This document shows, one piece after another, positions 22,901 through 37,200 of a stretch of DNA of 64,000 nt (the first letter of the stretch is position 1; each line of letters starts with the position of its first letter). Position numbers and translations under genes: made by a program. The DNA lies in contig JAFREE010000054.1 of assembly GCA_019400425.1 (NCBI GenBank), positions 1 through 64,000 of the forward strand, given 5' to 3'. This DNA is from Hymenochaete sp. R1 (Eukaryota; Basidiomycota; Agaricomycetes; Hymenochaetales; Hymenochaetaceae). A model generated the notes under the pieces. The model was not told the DNA's origin and ran no database searches. It saw nothing but the letters and a program-made list of their open reading frames with translations.

Positions 22901-25830
22901 AGGACATGTTGCCTGTAGACTCTGCGCATTTTCCAGCGATGAAGAAGATGAAGGAGAAAGGAAAGGAAAGGGTAAGAGAGGGGTAAACTTTCGCATCAAC
23001 CACGCCTTCCTGATTGGGAAATTACCGTTTCTCTTCCGTCCGTTCCTTCTTCTTCTTCCGTCGTCAGCCAATCTCCCGTGCACGCCACACTCCTGTGTGA
23101 CACATTCATTTAAAGAAGCCAATATTAATGCTCTCACCCAAGCACTATCGGCCTTTTAACGTCCTTCTAATGTCCGACTCCGACTCGGCTCAGGATCCAT
23201 GTTCATGACTTATCGACTTACCGGCATTCCGACCTTTTCGTTCAAGTCGACGTCCCCTTTCCTTGCTTTTCGGTGCCATCGCCTTCCTAGTAGAGCAGTA
23301 ATTCGTCGGGATATCATTGCACCTTGCTAATCGATGTCGATATTGATCTTCCTGTCTTCTGGAAAACAGGAATGGGCATGCATCGCCGTCGATCGAATTA
23401 AAGATTTTAAGAAGGGCTTGCATTTCTGAATAGAAGAGCCTCAGGACGAAAGATCACCGACGTACCCGCCCTTCTCGTTCTTCCCAGGCTCATTATCGAG
23501 ACTCGTATCCTGGACGACCTCTCTGGATTAGATCCCCAGTGTATCAATGGCGATGATACTGTTGAACGAAGAGCTGGTTTGGTTCCTTGTCCTAGTAAGA
23601 AAAGTATCGGCGATGACGACGGGACTAGTCTGCCGCACTGCAATTGTCGCGTTGTGAAGAACGTGGCAGACGAATCAATGAACGAGAGAGGTGAGTACAT
23701 TTTCAAAGCTCCGACGAACCCGTACCGAGTGATCGATTATGATTAGATTAAGATCGGTACCCAGAGACGAGGCCCTCGCTTCCAACGCTTCCGCCTCTTT
23801 TCTTTGCACTCAAAATTTACGCGTCATGCAGGCTGTTGGCAAACACTCACCGGTTCGTGCCTACCTGAAGCGTCGCTTTTCCGTCGCTCGTGCTCGAGTG
23901 CGAACAAACGAGTCGTGGACTTCGGGGACTATACATGTATTCGCTCTACACTTACATTACTAGTACACACAAGCAGTAGCGATACAAAGCACCGCGGCAC
24001 ACACCGACGACGAATCACGCCGATTCAAGCCCTTCCCCTATCTCCCTTCACCTCAAAACTTTCCCGTCCTCCATCCTATCTTACCAACCCCGTTTTGTTT
24101 AGGGATATGCCCCCCGCATCTCCGCTCTCCATTCTCCATCCGTGATCGTCCTTCCCATGCGATGATGTAAGTTGCAACTCCGACGTCCGCTTCTAGCCGC
24201 TCTTATCCGTCCACGCTTCCGGGGGGAAGGAGGAACGTCAAAGAGAAGGAATCACGATTTTGCTTTCCGCCGCGACTGATGCAGTCCAGTCCCTGCTGTA
24301 ATGTTGTTGCTGTTGCTGGACTGCTGACGTTGACGACCAGGGGCACAGGGACGCAATTGGAAATTCATCGCAAACCTTCAAGTTGATCCCATGTCCCATG
24401 CTTGCCCACGCTAAACGAATCGCCACCCCTTTCTTGGTTCTGCTTCGGTTCGACATGTGAGTTTGAATTAATCTGTGTCGGTGCTGGTATCAGTGTCAGT
24501 GTCATAACAGGAGACGGGGGGCACTTAGAGACGGGACACGGAAATGAACGAACGACGAAATAGGAGGATCGATCGGTGATGTGATGTATGATGGTGGGGC
24601 GTTTTGATGGTGGCTACAATGGCACGGTTCACAGTTTGGGATTCTCCTACTTATGCACAAACGAGTCTGCCTCTTCCTGAAATCTTACTCTACGCGGATC
24701 CATCTCACAACGTTTCGAAAACGACCGAGCTTTAGTCTACCGGGGATCTGCCAGTGAATGGGAGCGCTATCAAGAACACAACTTCACTATGATCTCAACG
24801 ATTGTTACAGGTTCATCATTCACAACTAAAGCTTTATTATACGTATAATGGTTTGGGAGCGGGTAACGGAGAAAATACAGAAGCAGGAACCCGCAACAGG
24901 AGCTAGGAGTCGATAATTTTGGATTGGTGTGTCTTTTTCCGTTCATTCATGTCGCATCAATTGTATGTCTCGATCCGTAGGCGACTGTGTGAACTCTTGG
25001 TGTCCCGTAGCTCAAAGGTTGATCACACACGGTACCGTAGTGCTCGAAGAGTATCCCAGGCCTCACTTTTTACTTCCTCCGTTACGTACTAAGGGTTCAG
25101 ATGTAGAGTGAGAACCAGCTAGACGTATCAGGTGAGATGGATGGGGATTGGTCAACTTACTATGGCATGTTTAAGGATCATTGATCGGATTGAAGACACT
25201 TAGCTTACTGGAGCAAAAAACTCCCAAGGATGCTGAATCAAATACAGATTTCAAACACGTTCTGAGAGCTGTGCTTCGCATCACCCGGTATGTGTCTGTG
25301 CAGTTTTTTGATCAACGATCAAAGCATGGGCGATAGAGGTGGAGGAACTTAGCATAGTGGGAAAACAGACCCCAGAGTCGTATAGCCGAAGACAACACTA
25401 CGACTACAACCAACATCCAAGGGTCAGAACTATGATGATCTCGATAGACAGATCAGTATATCTTAATTCGCGACAAACGGACGAAACGAACAAGCGGGTT
25501 GATACAAGATCGCAAGAATATGTATAGCGAGTTATGCGTTGAAAATGTTAGGAAATGCGAGGAGCCCCAGACTCGACTCGGAATCAGATCTGCTACAAGT
25601 ACAAAGATAGTTACGGACGAGCAAAGCGTGGAAACACAGAGAAATGGGGTTTTCTTTCCCAGGTATGTGGGCCAGAGCATTTAACAAGCAAACGAGAGAG
25701 AAAAACAAAACATGAAAAAAATGCAATCAGTCGTTCATAGCAGATCGTTAGAAGTAACAAAAAAAGCGAAACACGGAAGAAGAGAAGACATTTGACGAAC
25801 AGAAAGCGAGAGCCATTCCGGGAAACGTCT
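19999..25830. other. 5.8-kb gene-poor region upstream of TF1
   Basis: Only short, overlapping ORFs without domain signatures are visible, plus C/T-rich tracts around 20,090-20,400. No tRNA, rRNA or repeat array was recognised. The part nearest TF1 probably holds its promoter and 5' UTR; the part near 25,500-25,830 is the 3' flank of TF2. Confidence 0.5.
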
Positions 25831-28800
25831 CTAAACAAGCAAAAGCGAGAACCCTCCCACCCGTAATACCTCCCTCCAATTGACCTCACCACTGTCTAAT
25901 GGTGTCATCCTCTCCTCCCAAGGCTCGCCGCCTCTACTTAAGCGCGGTTTTTTCCCAAGACGCCGGTCCTCTGCATCCAACCTTGCCTTTCGTCGCAGAT
26001 TCCAGACTTGCTCCATAACCTGAACAACCTGCCCACAGTTCCCTGCTCCTCCAATCTCACTTCGCAAGACTTCTATGATCCTCTTTCGGTATCCATTGCC
26101 CGATGTCGGTTCATACTCATGTCCGCGTCCCCTCTTGCCCAAACGCGATGGGGGCCTCGAGTTCATACCAGGATAGAGGGTGGCACTCGATGTAGCTGTT
26201 TGAGGTGACGGGTTGTCGTCGAAACTATCGTCCTCTGTCATACAGCCAACGAGGCAAATGGGGAATACGACGCTCCGGATGACGCTGCTTCTGAGGTCTG
26301 GTGAGTGCGAGTTGCTTGGGACACGTTCGAGCGCTTCGACCGTTTTCTTCACGCATTCCGAGATTTCGGGGACGGAAGGTTTGTCGCCTGACAAGATTGT
26401 ATGAAGATAGAGTCGGGCCGCAGCCCGGAAAATAGACGCTGTGAGCCGCCGACGGTTCTCTGGCGAGTCGACGTCCCGGCCAAACCTGTCTGGTACAAAC
26501 TGACCTTCAAAATGAACACCGAAGTGGGGGACCGCATCCTCGAACGGCGCACGACCGAGGTAAGTGTTTTCTATTTCCTGGCCGCGACGCACGAGAGTAA
26601 CGGCAGAAAGACGACCCTCCCTGACTTCATCCTCCTTCCACGCCGATAAGGCCGAGATCTCCGCCAGAGCCATGAACGTCGCGTTATCGCAGCCCATCAC
26701 GTCCCACATCGAAAATCGTTTATCCCTCTCAGCATCTCTTTGCCTCCGTCTTTCTCCTGTTTCGATCTCGACTCCTGCACTCACCTCAACGAGCCTCGCT
26801 TCTTGAAGAGGCCCAAAGAGCGTGCGGTAGTACATCAAGAACCAAGGCTCGCGGACCTGCGTAACGCTGGCTAAGACCTCGAACCACATTGTCGTTCGGA
26901 CCACGAAGGCCCCGAGCGGGTTTGTCTCTGCGTAGGTCGCCATGACCTCCCACATCTCTCTGCCTTCCTTCTCTGCAGCAAACCGTGCTTCTTCAAGCCT
27001 ATCCTCTACCCACACGCGAGCGAAAGTGAGGAAGGCAGGCCAGTCTCCAACTCCTCCCGCGAAGAGCAACGCGGAGACGCACTGCAGACTCGCGAGCGCT
27101 TCGTGCTCCTGCAAGCGCTGGCCCTGCCTCTGTCCCATCTGCCTCAGCGCTAACGCAGATGTGGAGTTGACCATCCGGTCAAGCTCGAGGTGCGCCTCCT
27201 TCGTATAATCGATCTCCTCCTGCTCCGACGTCAGCAGAAACTTGTCCCTACCGGGAGTCGCATTCGGGTCGAGGGCCTTCGCGTCGCGTAAGCGCTTTAT
27301 GTGGACCTTGGCGACGGCGCAAATTGCCATACGAAGCACCTTGACCTGCATGACGCTCTCTTGGATCTGTTTGACAACATGTCTATCTGCAAAGAAGTAG
27401 ATCTTTGGTAAAGACGACTTCATGTAGTGATCGATGAATGGTGCGTCAGTACCCTCGAACTGAGGCACGTCGGGTCCTGGAGTCGGCGTCGGGCACCAAT
27501 TCGCGAATGTAGACTGCTGATATTCGGAAAGAGGGAATTGGAAGCCATAGCTATTGAAGAAGGAGGCTGGGTCTTGCTGCACGGCCATAGCCGGATCTGT
27601 GGGTAGAATCAAGCTATCGAAGCCGTTACCGAGGCCATCGAAGGCGAGATCATTGGCACCTGCGGCACCTCTGATTTGGTACGGAATTTCGCCTGTGTCG
27701 TACTCGTGGTTAGGGTTGAAGCTATGGTACAAGCGCCCAAACCTCGAAAACGTCGCGAACGACTGGTCGTTGAACAGGTCCAGTGAGGCCGCCTCAGGGG
27801 GCTTTTGCACGGTGGGACTTTGGTCCGAGTTATTTACTTCAATCGACGCGAACGAGGGTTTTCTTCCGAGCATAGACGCTGGGGGGATAAGCGCCGGGGC
27901 TACGTGAGTTTCCAGACCTGAGCCCTGGTACAGACCGCCCCTATCCAATCCGTTTGGATTCAAAATGCGGTTCAGGCCCATCGCCTCTGATGGACCAGCT
28001 ATTCCTTGATAATGAGCCAGCATCTGTGGTCCATTGTTTCCCTCCTCTTCTTCGGCTCCATTTGCTTGATGCACAGCTTGTCTTCGTTCATTGGGGTTGT
28101 TCGGGGCCTGAAGCCCTGTCCCTGTATAACAAAGTCCAAAACCGAAAAAAATAAAACAAAAAGAAAGTCAAAGGGGAAATTGTTGAAACAGGTCGTACAT
28201 ATGGATTGGAGAAGACGCACAAAATAGGAAATCGGCGAGATAGGGTATTGTAACAATGGTTTTTTTTCGCCATGTAAGTCATTCGGACGTTATTTGATAC
28301 AGCAAGAAGAGTTGCAATGCGATACACAGGACGTGCCATGCAGCATTATGACGTAGCCAGTATGTTATTCGACCGATTCGCGTCGGCATCGAAAGCAAAG
28401 CGAAAGCACGGAAAAATCAAGACGTGAAAAGTAGAGAAATGAAATGGATAAAAAGAGGATAAAAAATTGTAGTTGTGCGTGAGTGTATCGGTAGAGATTT
28501 TTACGGTGACAAGAGCCAGCCGAAATGCATGCGATGGCACCATGTTTCCATCAAGGCCCCACGATTCGATGAATGATTCATCATACGAGAAGCATCGCAA
28601 CCAAGAAGGCCGAACACCGAAGCGAAACAAGCTCAAGAGCAAGAAAAGAAAAGAATGATCGGAGAATACGGAAGTCACGTACGATGAGCAAGGCGACGGG
28701 GAAAGCGACGATAATCAAGACGATGAAAACGACAAATTAGAAAAAAAAATCAAGAAAAAGGGTTGAAACCCGTTGAGCACGCTCTACCCACGGAAGAAAA

Positions 28801-31226
28801 TCCCAAAGCCTTACATTGATTGATACCACCTCCGTGAACCATGCCATGTCCTGGAATCTGTCCTTGCATGCCATTCCCGCCGCCACTGCCCATGCTCATA
28901 CCCCTTCCCATGCTCATAGCCCCGTTTCCAGACTGCATGTCGGCGGGGCCTAAAGTATAATTGGGCTGATGGTGTGGAGAAGAGGTGTAGTCTGTAGCAC
29001 CCCACATGGGATCCCCGTTCGCGTGAGACACGAGGGGACCATTGGGGGCAAGCTGAGGCATGTTATTATTGTATGGCGAACTTTGTCCCTGGACCTGGTT
29101 CTGGTCGAACTGGGCATTGGATTGCGGACGCTGGGGGATGGTGACTGGTGGCATTATCGATGGGTCAGAGGGTTCAGCGGCGTTGGTATGGTCGGGGAGT
29201 CGATGTCCGTCGAACATTGGTAGCATCGGGTAGGAGTGGGTATCAGAAGAAGTGAACGTATACAGAGTCGTGGGGTTCGTGTTAAGGCCAACATCAAGTC
29301 CAAGACCCGAGGTGGAATCCATATCCAACCCGCAGCCAATGCCCGGACCAACGTCATGTCCACCATCACGGATCGCATTGATCAAGATGTTGGGTGAGTC
29401 AATAGGTTCGGGTTTGATGTTGGTAAACGGCGACACGTTGGACGAATAGGACGGATGGGTCGGCACATCAACCGTGGGGTCAACGGGCAAAGACCGACCG
29501 GATAGTATCGATGTGGAGGTATCGTCAGTAGTGGACATGGTAGAGACATAGTTGGTTATGGCGGGTGAGTAACAGACCGTGCCCGAGCCGTCATACCCAG
29601 CAGGGGAGGATAAGTAATTGGAGGGGTCCAAATCGGCGCCAGAAGGCGAATAAAAGGGGATCGAAGGGGACATGTTGAGGGACAAGTCGTAGTTCGACAA
29701 CGGGTTATTATATGTCGCGGTATGATCGCCCGCAAAAAGCATTGGTACGGGGAAAGGTGTGTTGGGTGTGAGCGGTAAGTTCCCGTGTGAAAGAGGGGAT
29801 CCGAAATTAGACGATGTAGATGAAACAAGTGAGGGCGAAGGAAGCATGGACGTCGAAGCCGAAGTGACAGGCACGTTCAAGGTCATTTGGGAGCGAGAGT
29901 ATATGGGTACAGCGGATATAGAAACCGATTCGAGGGATCCAGGTGGAGAAGCGCGCGAAGTCGTAGAGGCCGTCATTTCGGAAACCGTATCACGATTAGC
30001 GCGAGATATATTGTATGAAATGGAAGATCGATGTGCGCGGCCTAAGTCAATCAGCTGCTCAACAGATGAATAAATTAAAGCGGTGACAAACGTACGCGTC
30101 GATGGCCTCGGGTTGGAGATGTCAATGCCCAGGGCATTATGAGAGTTGTTAGCATCGGTGAACGTATCATTTCCATTCGTAAAAGTCGAGTCGCTAGAGC
30201 CAGATGTTGATGAGGCCGCAGGAGATCCGTGTCCTTGTCGGGGGCTCGTCCTCATGGTTCCTAGCTCCCTTCCTTCAGCAAGAGGAAGGAACTCAGTAGG
30301 GCCTCGGTTAGGGCTGCTCTGCGTATGAGCTTGCAACGGTGGGCGAAGCGCGGTATGGGGATAGGCAGAGGGGGATTGTATCATAGTCGCGCTGCCAGGA
30401 GTGGAAGGTGAGCTCGGACCTTGAGCATGCTGCTGCCGCTGATCAAACGGGACGGGGAGAGAGATTGTATGCGGTAGGGGATACATACTACCCGGAGGAA
30501 CGAGCGAGCCCCCCGATGCAGACGGTCCTGCTGCCGACGACGAAGCAGTGGAAGTCCAAGTCGAGGATGGCGGAGACATGTTCTCTAGTTCAGAGCCGGT
30601 CGTAGGGACTTCGGGCTTGGTGACCTCAGCGGGGGATGGGGAAGAGCCGGCACCAGAGGCAGAGTGACCCTTGATCATGCCGTTCTGGGCAAGGAATCCC
30701 TTGATCTTGGTCCGCATTTCCGCGACGCTGTTGCCCTCCTGTATGCATGTGTCATTACGAGTACAAGTACGAGATCCCACAGGGCGGGGTGAGAGGACGA
30801 AGAGAAATAGGGGGTATATGAAATTGCGAAGAACAATGGGAATCGAGGGAACCGAACGATCTCTCTGAAGGATGGGCCGCGATAACGATGAAAGGGAAGG
30901 AGAGTAGAGCAGCCAGTACGGGGGAGAATGAGGGGAAAGTGGCAGTATCGACTCACTCTCATCCATTCTGGCCTTTTGGCACCAAAGCCCAGGCATTGGA
31001 TCCTCAGACGAGTGCAGGTTTCGCAATTCCCTAGCGCATCCTGCTTCTCATCGCATTTCTAGAGGACAAAAGAATCAAGAAAAAAAGATGGTCTATGAGA
31101 ACGATGAGGACGCATATAGGGGGACAGGGCACATACCTTCCTGCGGATTCTACACGTGTAGCAGCCGCTCTTCGCGCGTACGGAGCCCTTTGGCTTCGAG
31201 GAGCCTTTCTTTGAAGAAGCAGACAT
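25831..31226 (-). CDS. Zn2Cys6 transcription factor with Fungal_trans_2 region (TF2)
   Basis: Nuclear regulator related to TF1. Model: 31226-31137, 31058-30957, 30738-30096, 30041-28815, 28121-25831; the sum is 1451 codons, 1450 aa. The zinc cluster lies at the N-terminus: C22-x2-C25-x6-C32-x9-C42-x2-C45-x6-C52 (YTCRIRRKKCDEK...CTRLRIQC), followed by LGFGAKRPEWMR as in TF1. Residues about 65-690 are a long low-complexity Ser/Thr/Pro/Gly linker. The C-terminal half carries the helical fungal-TF domain (ALASLQCVSALLFAGGVGDW, WFLMYYRTLFGPLQEARLVE, RAAARLYLHTILSGDKPSVP, VMEQVWNLRRKARL). The zinc-cluster intron after RIRRK sits at the same place in both genes. A 693-nt intron (28122-28814) separates linker and C-terminal domain, as in TF1. 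The intron at 30042-30095 is in frame and is inferred from its GTACGT donor and TAG acceptor. Confidence 0.85.
28122..28814 (-). other. Long intron (693 nt) in TF2
   Basis: A GTAAGG donor at 28814 and CAG acceptor ending at 28122 join phase-1 exons. It lies at the linker/C-terminal-domain junction, the same relative place as the 1202-nt intron of TF1. Confidence 0.65.
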
Positions 31227-34200
31227 TAGCGACACGCAGGACGACAAGGATGATAAAGGATGATTTTTGGGCACAGAAAAGCAATGAGTAGAACGTCAGA
31301 GGGGTGAAAAGCTCGAGAGAAGGACGCTGAAGGGGGGGGAGGGTTGAGGGAGCATGAGGATGGTGGAAGTTGCAGTTTAAATATGAGCGTCTGCCTGGCG
31401 CTCTCACTAGGAAGAAACCAGGTAGTGTGTGACAAAGAAATACTATGTCACACAGTCACGCAGCTTGCTACTACTTACGGGGACCCGGAAACCGCCCGTC
31501 GAGCGCGGAGGCAAATTGAGTTTGAGTTCACCTGCCATTTTGGGAAAGAAACGAAAATCGAGATTCTGGAATCGACTTGCTCTTTTCCCTTCTTGACTGA
31601 ACGGTGATCTGCACCTTTCCCATTGGCCACCACCTTAGACCGAGTCCTCTCCTCCGAATTCGCCATTCTCACGAGCACCACCTCTTCTCTCGACCCTTCA
31701 CAGTCGATGACGGAAGACAAAGGCGCTTTAATAGTTTTATTCTTGCTTTGGAATGAAAGGAATTCTCGTGCAGTTCTTCCCGTCGTCCGCACAGGAACAG
31801 ACGGAGAAACAACGCATGTATTCAGTGTGTTCAACCAACCTCCTATACCCGCCACACGAGTATAGGTCGGCCACTACTAGTACTACCAGCATGGCTCATT
31901 CCCGGGAACGCTACTCGTCGTGGAGCGGCAACACCCAATTTTTTTTGCATGATAACGAGAAGCTTCCGTGATCCTGTGCTTGCCCCGGTCCTGTGTTAGC
32001 TATACTAGCCCGACGCACGTCTCTTCCATTGGTCATTCCGTGGGCCTATGCGTGTGCGTTCAGTGGACAGTCCATTCAGTAGCTCTTGCTTCCCGCAGCC
32101 ACTCGATATACACGCGAAAGCCCCTTCCTTTCATACGTGCTCAAGCTCGGAGCCGGTCGCAGCCTCTCGCTCCTAGTGTTCAGCAAAACAACTTTTCCGC
32201 GTAACCGGTGAGTATCGAGCCCATATACGTTCCCTTCCAATTCATGACCTCCTAAAAGCCCTCACCTGCCACAGTCGCCCCTCACATTGATGAAGCTATC
32301 CGCCGATCGTATACCATGTTACCCACCGACTCGGCGTCGTGTTTCCGATTTCCGACTCCGTTGAAAGTTGGCTTATCTCCTAATTTTCTCGCTCACTCTG
32401 CGTTTTTTCATCACCGGCACATTCCGTACTGACTATGGTTCTCTATTTGAATTCGCTTCTCGGACAAGATCAAGCGATCCGTCTCTGCAAGCGGCGTGTA
32501 ACGACCTTATACTTCTCCGATAGCCTCTTCATCACTATGAAAAACAATGGCAGTTACCCCTTGATCAATTCGCCTGTCAGAGACCGGCATAACGACTTTC
32601 TTGAATTTAAAACGAGACTCCCGTCTCGAGGACTCTGATTTTAATTTGTTTCGAGGCAAGAATGCGAGCCGAACGCCGTCGCTGGCTATAGTCAAGAAGC
32701 GGCTCAGGTTGACGAAAACAGGAGTGCGAAAGTTTGGTCTTGTGTTCCCTTTTGATGATCACCGTCAGAGGATCGAACAAAAAGCTGAATCATCTGGGGT
32801 CGACCGACGTGAAAACTCAATAAATTGAAGAAGAAAGAAAGGTATGTCGGAGGCACACGATGGTTCGATGAGACCTCGATAACGACACCAAAAATACACC
32901 TTTAGGTGTTCCTAATTGTTTAAAGATATTAATCGATAAGACCACGACCATGAGTTTATGTGTCTGCTCATCGCCTCGAAAGGAAGGTGCATAGGATTAC
33001 ACAGCTTCATAATACAAGTAGGATGCATACGTTCAACCCTCGTTAGAAACGCGAGGTACTAAGGCGATGAAGAAACGTCGACATGAATTGGATTGCGAGT
33101 GATGGTGGACTGATTCCAGGACATCTGACACCGTTGGGTAAATAATAGGTCTCCTAGGCAAAGGATAAGGCCTTTATATTTTTTTAAAAAAAACTCTTGC
33201 CGCGTCTTCAAAGCTCTCTTTCCTTTGTCTCGACGATGTTGGGTGAGATGTGAGAAAAATAGAGACAAACTATCGCAATCTCCGCTGGAGAACTCAATAC
33301 TCCTCCTGATCCTTGTTATGCCCGTTGCCGACGCCGAAGAATCAGCATGAGAATCTCGATACGGGATTTTCCTCAAAAGGAAGGTCTCCCATCAACACGA
33401 TCGGCCGGCAAGCTTGTTTCTGCCACCGGGGGGTTCTCTGGCTCTCACCCCTAGTCGGCAGCGAGCTTCTTTCTTTCCTCTTGCGCGTTTCATCATCAAT
33501 GTCCGATGCTGCAGATGACCTCGGGAACAGGAGAGGCTAGGGACACGCTGCGGCCAGGAGGGCTCGATGGATCGTATTTTATCGAACCGTATCTCGCCTT
33601 GGATTCGCCTGCCTCGTCCTGTCCTCGGACGGCACACACTGACACATACACACACAGCCAAACGTCTCCAGATTCCGCGATCCCTTTGTCTTTGCCCTAG
33701 CATGCGACTCGTGTATGATCGCAATTGCATTTTATTCCTCTTTGACAACTCTTTACTTCGTTAGTGCTGGAGGCGCATTAAGGAACTTGGGAAAAGGTGG
33801 ACCACGCATCAATGGGTCGTTTTTCTATCTTTGGACCCCCACAGCCGACACAACACAGCCAGACAATCCTCCGTGTTTCGAACTCAAAATTCGAATAACG
33901 ATGCCTCTCATTTCAAAACAGAGACGAACGGCTTTCGCAGAAGGGCATGCCTTCAAGTTGTGCACGCAACCCGCAGCAGCCTTACCCCTGCGTTGTCATC
34001 ACCTGATGTTGATTCACCTCTCCCCGAAAACCGAAGGCCCGTCTAGTCCCCTAGTAAAGCACCGCCATGCCACTTTTGATTCCACATATTCTCAGTGATT
34101 CTTCCATGCGCCGACCGCTCGCCCACGGATTACCTTTCCGCAAGTCCGAAAGCACATGGCAGCTCAAGAGAAACATCAAATACCCTGCAAGGGATCTACA

Positions 34201-37200
34201 GCCACCAGTATCCTCGTACGTTCTACAAATACACATTCTTATCCGTGATTCGAGTCCGCGAACAAAAGCGTTGCTGCGAATCATGAAACGAATGTCTTCT
34301 CCGAACCAATGCTCTGGCGCGACCCCACGAGGAAGTCATGCTGCTTCTGGGCTTCCCGTCGGTCCCGATTGGTTTCAGTTTCTGGGAGGTCTTGCATGTC
34401 GGTCAGTCAGCATAACTAATTGTACTCTGCAACGCCATCGTATCACAGCGTGGACCCGAACGACTGCCCTGGTGACCGGCGACCTTGAACTTGCCTATGT
34501 ACGGGCGTAGGTGCTCACACATTGACCCTGATTAACAGGCTTGTTCCACACCAACCAAGGACCCATACGGCGGAACCCCTCAACTCAAAGAGACGGATTT
34601 GGCAAGACCGCAGGTTAATTCACTGATGACAGGCAAGCGGGAAGACGTATACAACGGCAAGGAAGTTCAGGGTCATATCGGTCGTTTCCATGTTAGTGAA
34701 ACAGCTTTGCGTGAGAAGTTCAGTCGAAGGAGCTTGGTGGTACACATGCTCAGTCTCTTTTTCTCCGAGGAAAGGTTCTCGTACGCTCTTTGTTCGTGGC
34801 TTTGTCTAGACCGCGCGCGCATTGCAGGTTTATTCATGGCGCGGCCGGAGCGCCTGTACGTACAGTTTCTTTGATTCTCCGATTTTGGGTTGCGAATTTG
34901 CAATTTGCTGTTGATGACGAATGGTATTCACGACCGCCTGGATACCGGTCCGCGATCTAACCAGGCTCCTTGGAATCGCTACTTGACAGCGTATTTGTGC
35001 GGAAAGTGAGTGGCTGAAATAATTGAACTGTATTAGTCTCTTACGTGACACCGTTCCGTCTATCGATTCACTGGCAGTTTACAATTGGTTCTCCTTGACC
35101 GCGAGTTCGCCTTCGACCGAACTTGGAAGAACGGTCCATTTCAATACATTCTAATCTCGACAATGCGTTCTTACTTGCGGCACCGATAACCGAACGATTC
35201 GAATCACATCGCGTCGTCACTCGCTGTGTTCATAACCCACAGATCCACATGACACTCTGATGCTTCCATCACCATCAACAGGAAGGATACGCGAGCCTGC
35301 CTTGATCTTTTGCGGTTGTTCGGAGCTACTCTTGTGTCAAACTTGAAGCAGTGTATCCGAAGCATCTTGAAAAAAAGGAGAACAAAGAGCCCCAGAATCA
35401 GGTATGAACTTATCGATTTGCAGACCCAATGGTATCTACGTTGATTGGCAGTTTGCCGCGGGATTTTGCAAATAGTATGTGATAGATGCATTGGTCCACA
35501 CACATCATACTCATACGACGGCACAATCAGAAGAAGTCGCATGTCGGCGTTCCCTTTCTAACGAAGGGCGTGCAGCATGCGCCATGCGTACCGTCAGAGA
35601 TCCAAGTCAGTATACCCTTGCTATCTACGTATCAAGACCCAATGACCCGCAGACTCACGTTCGTGCAAAGCCAATGTGTTAACCTCGTTGCGGCGATGCC
35701 GAATACCCGTACGTCCCATCCGTATTTCAGAATTCAAAAGCATACTTTACTTTGGCAAGAATTATGAGCGTCGCCGGGGTCTCTGATACACTCTTGTCTC
35801 TTCACAGGCCCTCTTTTACGCCGCTTGACCTCATGTAGAAGGCTTCAATGAAACGTTTGGACCTACTGACCTCCATTGTCCACTTTTCACGCCCGACTGA
35901 GTCGTCATTTTGAGAAGTTTTTAATAGCCTGTCGGGATCTACCAGATAAGGGCAAGATTTCTCACGATAAGACCAACGTTTTCTGCTCGTCGGGAACGTG
36001 TAGAGCGGAAATGAAGAGGCGGCGGAAGGTGTGTCGTGCTAAGAACCTCACAGAAGTGTGACTTCACAAAGGTTTTCGGCTACAGGGTGGTGAACTTGGA
36101 GCTCTTGAGTAAAGACTTCGGTTTTGTGCGAGATGCGTATCGAAGTTTGGCTCCATTGTGCAGCATTGACAGTAATAATAGACAAACTGCAATGCTCCTG
36201 GGATAGCTCATCAAAGTCACTTTGAGGTGACGATATCTGGACCCTAGAGAGATGATTTCCCTTACTTCAATGCTTCCTCGCTGCAGAAGGTACTCCTTTG
36301 AGGTGCTAATATCCTTTTTTATCTCGGTTCGATCGAGGGTCTCAAACGCAACTAAAGCATTTTCATGACATTGTAGAGCGATATTGCAGCCTTGCTTAGA
36401 GACTGTGAGTGATTTTCTGTGTAGCAGGCATCGTCCACTCATAGCATACTAACAGAACTTTCTTGAATTATTGACTTACAATTGCTATCTTGAGCTCTCT
36501 ACCAGCCTATGAAGTCGTGCAAACCGCGCACAAGCTACGAGTCCATATGGCTTGCAATTGAATGATTAATGCGGATTGTATGTACGCGGAAGGGGCCGGG
36601 GATCGTGCTAAACAGCATTCAGACGCCAGCAAGCATGACCTTTTTGCTGCAGTGCATTTACCGGCCCCGGCTGGTCTCAAACGAGCCGGATTTATTTGAG
36701 TGCATGCGATGTAGAAGATTTGTATCATAAAATCTCGGTATCTGAAGCGGGGCCCGGTGCACAGGTGTGTCCGACATCCATATCGTGTCGATAGAGCCTG
36801 AGTTTTGGGGTCTGCCATTCATTTGATGACAATTCGAGGAGACTCCCACGAAGAGTAAGAGAAAGAGAATTCTCATCTATACTGCCTTTGTTGTGATTCC
36901 ATTGGTGAGCTTGCCTGTCAGAACACGATCGGATGTTTGGTTCAACCCCGAGAAGCGCGGGTAGATGAAGAACACAAGTTCGTATTGAATTCACGTTTCT
37001 AGCTAGATTTAAGTGACCTCTAATCTTCGTCCAGATGCTTGGTTGGGCCCACCCTAAAGAACATTGGTATTTCCAAATATAAGTACGTCGAGACGATAAC
37101 TGCGATTTTTCGTGACGAGCGTTGAGAAGTTGAGAACCAAGAATAAAATATGTATAAAGGTGTGATGTTGTCTGGGGGTCACGACATTCTTCCTCTCTTC

